Shown here piece after piece: positions 59,650 through 64,000 of a stretch of 64,000 bases of DNA; the stretch's first letter is position 1, and every line of letters starts with the position of its first letter. This stretch comes from Actinoplanes palleronii (lineage in GTDB: Bacteria > Actinomycetota > Actinomycetes > Mycobacteriales > Micromonosporaceae). The notes under the pieces are model-generated. The model was given only the letters and a program-made list of their open reading frames with translations. It made no database searches and was not told the origin of the DNA. The position numbers were made by a program, and so were the translations under genes. The stretch lies in the NCBI RefSeq assembly GCF_016862315.1, contig NZ_BOMS01000017.1, forward strand, positions 27,675-91,674, written 5' to 3'.

Positions 59650-62643
59650 ATGCGTAACAGTCCGCTACCGAGGATGAGCCGGCGCGGTCGCGTCACCGTC
59701 GGCGTCCTGGTCGGGGTCTTCATACTATTCACGCTGCTCGGCTGGGGCATCGACGCGTACACCGATTACCTCTGGTTCTCCGAGGTCGGGAAGACGAACG
59801 TCTTCTCCGGAGTCCTGCTCACCAAGGGACTGCTGTTCCTGGTGATCGGTGCGGTGATGGCCCTGATCGTGGGCGGCAACCTCTATCTGGCATACCGGCT
59901 GCGCCCGCTGCTGCGGCCGCACTCGGCGGAACAGGCCACGCTCGAACGCTACCGGATGATCCTGGCGCCCCGGCTGGGCATCTGGATCAGCGTGCTCAGC
60001 GTGATCATCGGCTTCTTCGCGGGACTCTCCGCGCAGAGCCAGTGGAGCAACTGGATGCTGTTCCGCAACTCCCAGCCGTTCGGCAAGACCGACCCGCTGT
60101 TCAACGTGGACATCGGGTTCTACATCTTCGAGTACCCGCTGCTGCGCTACCTGCTCGGCGTCGGCTTCACCGCGGTGGTGCTGTCCGTGCTCGGCGCACT
60201 GGCCGTGCACTACATCTTCGGCGGCGTCCGCCTGCAGGGCGTCGGCGACCGGATGACCACTGCCGCACGCGCGCACCTGACCACCCTGGTCGCGGTCTTC
60301 GTGCTGCTCAAGGCGGTGGCGTACGTGCTGGACCGGCGCGCCCTGCTGCTCGAGCAGCACGTCTCCCCGGGACTGTACGGCGCCGGCTACACCGACGTGA
60401 ACGCGTTGCTGCCGGCCAAGGAGATCCTGGCGTACATCTCGATCGTGGTCGCGATCGCGATCATCGTGTTCTCCAACGCGGTGATGCGGAACCTGGTCTG
60501 GCCCGGCGTCTCGCTGGCGCTGCTGGCCATCTCGGCTGTGGCGATCGGCGGCATCTACCCGCTCGCGGTGCAGAATTTCCAGGTCAAGCCGAGCCTGTAC
60601 GACAAGGAACAGAAGTACATCGGGTATTCGATCGCGGCCACCCGGGACGCGTTCGGGCTCACCGACACGTCGGTCGAGCAGTACCAGGCCCGCGACGAGG
60701 ATCCGCCGACAACTCTGGGCGCCGACACCAGCGCGCAGAACGTCCGGCTGATCGACCCGCAGCTGGTCTCGCAGGCGTTCACCCAGTCGCAGCAGTCCCG
60801 TGGCTTCTACGACTTCGGCGAGAAGCTGGACGTCGACCGCTACGAGATCGACGGCAAGGTGCAGGACTACGTGGTCGGCGCCCGGGAGATCAACGACGCC
60901 AAGCTCTCCGCGCAGCAGCGCAACTGGATCAACCGGCACACGGTCTACACCCACGGGTACGGCATGGTCGCCGCGCCCGCCAACCAGGTGTGCGCCGGCG
61001 GTCTGCCGTATTTCGTCTCCGGCTTCCTGGCGACCGCCAACAAGGGCAGCTGCTCGGCGGCGACCGACCAGATCAAGACCGACCAGCCGCGGATCTACTT
61101 CGGCGAGCAGTCCACCGAGTACGCCATCGTCGGCCAGTCCAACCCGGCGGACAAGGTCGAGTTCGACCGCCCGAAGGACGCCGACAGCAACGACAACGAC
61201 CTGTACACCTACGACGGCAAGGGCGGCGTGCCGGTCGGCTCGTTCTTCCGCCGGATGGTGTTCGCGATCAAGAACACCGAGAGCAACTTCCTGCTCTCCG
61301 ACGCGCTCAACGACAAGTCCCGGCTGATGTACATCCGGACGCCGCGTGAGCGCGTGGAGAAGGTCGCGCCGTTCCTCACCATCGACGGCGACCCGTACCC
61401 GGCCGTGGTCGGCGGGAAGATCGTGTGGATCCTCGACGGGTACACCACCGCGAAGACCTACCCGTACGCCCAGAAGATCAACCTGGCCAACGAGACCCGG
61501 GACGAACTGACCGGCACCGGCTCGTTCGCGCTGGCCCGTGACGACGTCAACTACATCCGCAACTCGGTGAAGGCGACCGTCGACGCGTACGACGGGACGG
61601 TCACGCTCTACCAGTTCGACGACCAGGACCCGGTGCTGAAGGCGTGGAACAAGGCCTTCGGCGGCAACCTGGTGGTGCCCAAGGCGGAGATCCCGGCCGA
61701 GCTGGCCGAGCACTTCCGCTACCCGGCCGACATGTTCAAGGTGCAGCGCAACCTGCTCACCAAGTTCCACGTCACCGACAACCGCACGTTCTTCTCCGGC
61801 GACGACTTCTGGCAGGTCCCGAACGCGCCGGACGCGCCGCAGACCGGGGACAAGCAGCCACCGTTCTACCTGAACGTGAAGCTGCCCGACCAGGACGAGA
61901 CCCGGTTCCAGCTCACCTCCGGGGTGACGCCGGCCAACCGGGAGAACATGGCCGCCCTGATCTCCGGGTCGTACGACGCCAAGGGCAACCCGTCGCTGGA
62001 AGTGCTCGAACTGCCCGACGACACCGCGGTGCCCGGGCCGGTGCAGGTCCATCGACTGATGACCAGCAACGCCGGCATCGCCCAGCAGCTCACCCTGCTG
62101 AACCGCGGCGGCCAGCAGACCGTCCTCTACGGCAACCTCATCTCGCTGCCGCTGGAGAACGCGATCCTGTACGTCGAACCGGTCTACGTGAAGAACTCCC
62201 AGGCGGCCGGAGCGGCGCCACTGCTGCAGAAGGTGCTGATGTCCTACGGCGACGGCGGCCAGTACGTCGTCCTCGAGGACAACCTCACCAAGGGCCTGAA
62301 AGCGCTCGCCGACCTCGGCAAGGCCACCGGCAACACCGGGACCGGCACCACGCCGCCGACCACTACCCCACCCGGTGGCACCACACCGCCCAGCCAGCTC
62401 ACCGGTGAGCTGGCCGCCGCGGCCGCCGACGTGGACAAGGCCATCGACGACCTCAAGAACGCCCAGAAGGCCGGCGACTTCGTCGCCCAGGGCCAGGCGC
62501 TCAAGGCGCTCGACGATGCGATGAACCGCTTCAAGGCCGCGCAGACCACGGCGGGCACCCCGGCAACGACGCCCAGCGTCGGCCCGTCGGTCGCCCCGAG
62601 CACGGCCACCTCCGCTGTCCCCACCCCGAGTGCGGGCGGCTGA
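59650..62643 (+). CDS. UPF0182 family large membrane protein
   Basis: The protein of about 997 residues has six or seven N-terminal membrane segments (to about residue 300), a large outside domain, and a Thr/Pro/Ala-rich tail (from about 890) with GTGTTPPTTTPPGG. It is a conserved actinobacterial protein of unknown function, linked to the PDZ-protease upstream. The start is uncertain: GTG at 59632, TTG at 59644 (GGAG six bases upstream) and ATG at 59650 are in frame; all precede MSRRGRVTVG. Mycobacterial homologues lack such a long low-complexity tail as far as I recall. Confidence 0.92.
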   Translation: MRNSPLPRMSRRGRVTVGVLVGVFILFTLLGWGIDAYTDYLWFSEVGKTNVFSGVLLTKGLLFLVIGAVMALIVGGNLYLAYRLRPLLRPHSAEQATLERYRMILAPRLGIWISVLSVIIGFFAGLSAQSQWSNWMLFRNSQPFGKTDPLFNVDIGFYIFEYPLLRYLLGVGFTAVVLSVLGALAVHYIFGGVRLQGVGDRMTTAARAHLTTLVAVFVLLKAVAYVLDRRALLLEQHVSPGLYGAGYTDVNALLPAKEILAYISIVVAIAIIVFSNAVMRNLVWPGVSLALLAISAVAIGGIYPLAVQNFQVKPSLYDKEQKYIGYSIAATRDAFGLTDTSVEQYQARDEDPPTTLGADTSAQNVRLIDPQLVSQAFTQSQQSRGFYDFGEKLDVDRYEIDGKVQDYVVGAREINDAKLSAQQRNWINRHTVYTHGYGMVAAPANQVCAGGLPYFVSGFLATANKGSCSAATDQIKTDQPRIYFGEQSTEYAIVGQSNPADKVEFDRPKDADSNDNDLYTYDGKGGVPVGSFFRRMVFAIKNTESNFLLSDALNDKSRLMYIRTPRERVEKVAPFLTIDGDPYPAVVGGKIVWILDGYTTAKTYPYAQKINLANETRDELTGTGSFALARDDVNYIRNSVKATVDAYDGTVTLYQFDDQDPVLKAWNKAFGGNLVVPKAEIPAELAEHFRYPADMFKVQRNLLTKFHVTDNRTFFSGDDFWQVPNAPDAPQTGDKQPPFYLNVKLPDQDETRFQLTSGVTPANRENMAALISGSYDAKGNPSLEVLELPDDTAVPGPVQVHRLMTSNAGIAQQLTLLNRGGQQTVLYGNLISLPLENAILYVEPVYVKNSQAAGAAPLLQKVLMSYGDGGQYVVLEDNLTKGLKALADLGKATGNTGTGTTPPTTTPPGGTTPPSQLTGELAAAAADVDKAIDDLKNAQKAGDFVAQGQALKALDDAMNRFKAAQTTAGTPATTPSVGPSVAPSTATSAVPTPSAGG

Positions 62644-62715
62644 CCAGCAAAAACGCTGAAGCCGGGGGCTGCTTTTGCAGCCTCCGGCCCCAGTGCGCTA
62701 GTCTTTAGAAGCCGA

Positions 62716-62789
62716 CGCGGGGTGGAGCAGCTCGGTAGCTCGCTGGGCTCATAACCCAGAGGTCGCAGGTTCAAATCCTGTCCCCGCTA
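62716..62789 (+). tRNA. Initiator tRNA-Met (CAT)
   Basis: The 74-nt cloverleaf has the acceptor GCGGGG/CCCCGC with an unpaired first base (C1 and T72), D-arm GAGCAGCTCGGTAGCTC, anticodon stem CTGGG/CCCAG around CTCATAA, and T-arm GGTTCAAATCC. Three consecutive G-C pairs at the anticodon stem and the unpaired 1-72 mark it as the initiator. CCA is not encoded. A hairpin terminator follows. Confidence 0.95.
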
Positions 62790-62798
62790 CGAGTGGCT

Positions 62799-62839
62799 GA
62801 GGGGCCTTTGTTCGCAAACACCGCGAACGAAGGCCCCTC
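62799..62839 (+). terminator. Terminator after the initiator tRNA
   Basis: GAGGGGCCTTTGTTCGC pairs with GCGAACGAAGGCCCCTC around AAACACC, a 17-bp stem with one mismatch. Just 10 bases past the tRNA. Confidence 0.92.
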
Positions 62840-63186
62840 TTCGCTTTGCTAGCTCCGGGGCCGAGCCCCGGAAACCCGCGTGACGGCGGGGCGCGGTCGG
62901 CGGGACGGTCGCGGTGGGTCGGGGAGGTCCCTGCGGGTCTGGGACGTTGCGGTTGTTGGCCACCTCACCGATCGTTTGTCGGCCACCTCACCGACCGGGT
63001 CAGGGCCGTGGGCGGCGTCATGGCCGTGGACAGCCTCCGGAGGGCCAGGGCCAGGGCCAGGGCATCGGCTCGCGGCCGTCTTCCCGATGATGGCTTGGCC
63101 CTCGGGCGGTCACCACAGCTATCCGTCGCGCCCCAGCCTTGCGCTTCCGCGCCGTCCGGCGCTGTTCGCACTTCTGGGCCGTTCGC

Positions 63187-63333
63187 GCTGACGCGCTGAC
63201 GCGCTGACGCACTGAGGCCGCTGGGCCGCTGGGCCGCTGGGCTGCTGGGCCGCTGGGCCGCTGGGCCGCTGGGCCGCTGGGCTGCCGGGCTGCCGGGCCG
63301 CTGGGCTGCCGGGCTGCCGGGGCGCTGGGTCCG
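63187..63333. repeat. 9-bp tandem arrays (GCTGACGCG and GGCCGCTGG)
   Basis: Three copies of GCTGACGCG (63187-63213) are followed by about thirteen copies of GGCCGCTGG, the later ones drifting to GGCTGCCGG. The period of nine would be in frame if translated, but no coding frame with a ribosome site spans it. Confidence 0.9.
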
Positions 63334-63638
63334 CTCAGCGTGCTCAGGGCCGTCTTGTCTGTCTCGATCGTCCCTGGGCGCGGAACCTTACAAATATGCG
63401 CTGAGCCGGCCAATGGGGCGGGTGCGCGGGCCAAGTGGCTCTCGGTTGTTCGCGGAGCAGGCCACATGGGCCGGTCGGGCGACCTTCCGTTGGGGGTGTC
63501 GCTCGACCGGTGAAGGGTGTTCGGTCTGTAGGGGCGGTGCGGGTGCGCGTTGTGGGGCTGCGGACCGGCGGCGCCCCTGGGTGGGCGGCGAGCGCACGCA
63601 CAACCTGATTGCGTGCGGTAGGCGCCTCGGCCTTGGCC

Positions 63639-63785
63639 GATTGCGGACTCTCGCCGCCCCGTCCCCGCTGAGCGAGTACTCCTGCCGCCCTCCATCCGCG
63701 CTCTTACCTCCTGGCGGCGCTGTGTGAGTGCTCTGACCGCCCTGCGGCGTCATGCGAGTGCTCTGGCCGTCCCTCGGGTGCTGGT
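63639..63785. repeat. Degenerate repeats of about 30 bp, core CTCCTGCCGCCC
   Basis: Units begin near 63639, 63670, 63701, 63724 and 63753. They carry GAGTACTCCTGCCGCCC or variants. The core and spacing match the 31-bp repeat at 29693-29847, so the two loci belong to one dispersed family. Confidence 0.6.
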
Positions 63786-63897
63786 GAGTCTCCCGCTGAT
63801 CGTCGAGGGCCTGATCGTGTGCCGCGATCGCCCCGCCGGGCTCCATGCCCATGGCGCGGCTCGAAGTGATAGCTGCGTCGGGCCGGCCAGTAGGGAC

Positions 63898-64000
63898 TCA
63901 GCTCGTAGGCACGTTCTCGACCGAGATCCAGGCTCCGAGAGCATCGGACCGCCACCTCGCCACAGCGGCCACCAGAGCCGGCTCGGCGGTCTCGGCTGGT
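63898..64000 (-). CDS. C-terminal fragment of a gene running off the window
   Basis: On the minus strand a frame open to the window edge reads AETAEPALVAAVARWRSDAL, then GAWISVENVPTS before TGA at 63898. The composition is protein-like and third positions are GC-rich. The fragment is too short to name a family. It is the only part of the last 1.1 kb that looks coding. Confidence 0.4.
   Translation of the reverse strand, partial: PAETAEPALVAAVARWRSDALGAWISVENVPTS

Larger units (their letters stand above)
62840..63897. other. Gene-poor, repeat-rich tail after the tRNA
   Basis: About 1.06 kb with no supported complete gene. It contains short direct repeats (GGCCACCTCACCGA at about 62958-63000), AGGGCC runs near 63045, the 9-bp arrays at 63187-63333, and the degenerate 30-bp repeats at 63639-63785. 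Long open frames here lack ribosome sites and any protein similarity I know; they result from high GC content and repeats. Confidence 0.6.

Overview
The window is GC-rich (about 70%) DNA with strong G/C preference at third codon positions, many GTG starts and frequent 4-base overlaps between consecutive genes. It encodes mycothiol chemistry (mshB, a mycoredoxin), WhiB7, the AdnAB motor-nuclease, the actinobacterial forms of DapC and DapD, a 7Fe ferredoxin and UvrD2. This fits an actinobacterial chromosome, most likely Micromonosporaceae (Actinoplanes or a relative); the genus is an inference. No phage, plasmid, transposase, CRISPR array or secondary-metabolite cluster was seen.

Layout. 0-9 kb: a GNAT acetyltransferase with an in-frame decapeptide repeat; a three-gene succinate dehydrogenase operon of the mycobacterial Sdh1 type; the TldD/TldE protease pair; a Uma2 protein. 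9-17 kb: an S9 peptidase homologue that has lost its catalytic residues, divergent from mshB and a membrane protein; an Rv0428c/Cg3035-like acetyltransferase divergent from fdxA-dapC; SIMPL and DUF4407 proteins. 17-24 kb: an SDR oxidoreductase; a four-gene set of small exported or surface proteins; a methyltransferase; a MerR regulator fused to a sliding-clamp (DnaN-like) module. 24-30 kb: a lysine/arginine exporter with its LysR regulator, divergent dapD and dapE, and two LOG-family proteins separated by a duplicated 17-codon mini-ORF. 30-37 kb: adnA-adnB. 37-44 kb: a cold-shock protein, O-methyltransferase, acyltransferase, membrane-anchored protein, and an Rrf2-regulated sulfonate/taurine-type ABC operon. 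44-53 kb: an M16 protease pair, nudC, a PhyH dioxygenase, mycoredoxin, uvrD2, and whiB7 behind a long attenuator leader. 53-64 kb: an ABC1 kinase, a ThiF-like protein, three perfect DnaA boxes, a small zinc-ribbon protein, a YgjP-type metallohydrolase, a DUF2342 protein, a PDZ-Lon protease, a UPF0182 protein, initiator tRNA-Met, and a gene-poor repeat-rich tail that ends in a truncated gene.

How the genes work together. Lysine/diaminopimelate synthesis (dapC, dapD, dapE) lies near a lysine-type exporter and its regulator. Redox functions (mshB, mycoredoxin, ferredoxin, succinate dehydrogenase) are spread along the window. Genome maintenance (adnAB, uvrD2) and antibiotic-stress control (whiB7) sit in a block whose order recalls Mycobacterium tuberculosis Rv3193c-Rv3202c, with local insertions. 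Threaded through the window are short tandem repeats and a dispersed 53-bp perfect or near-perfect palindrome found four times, once inside adnB.
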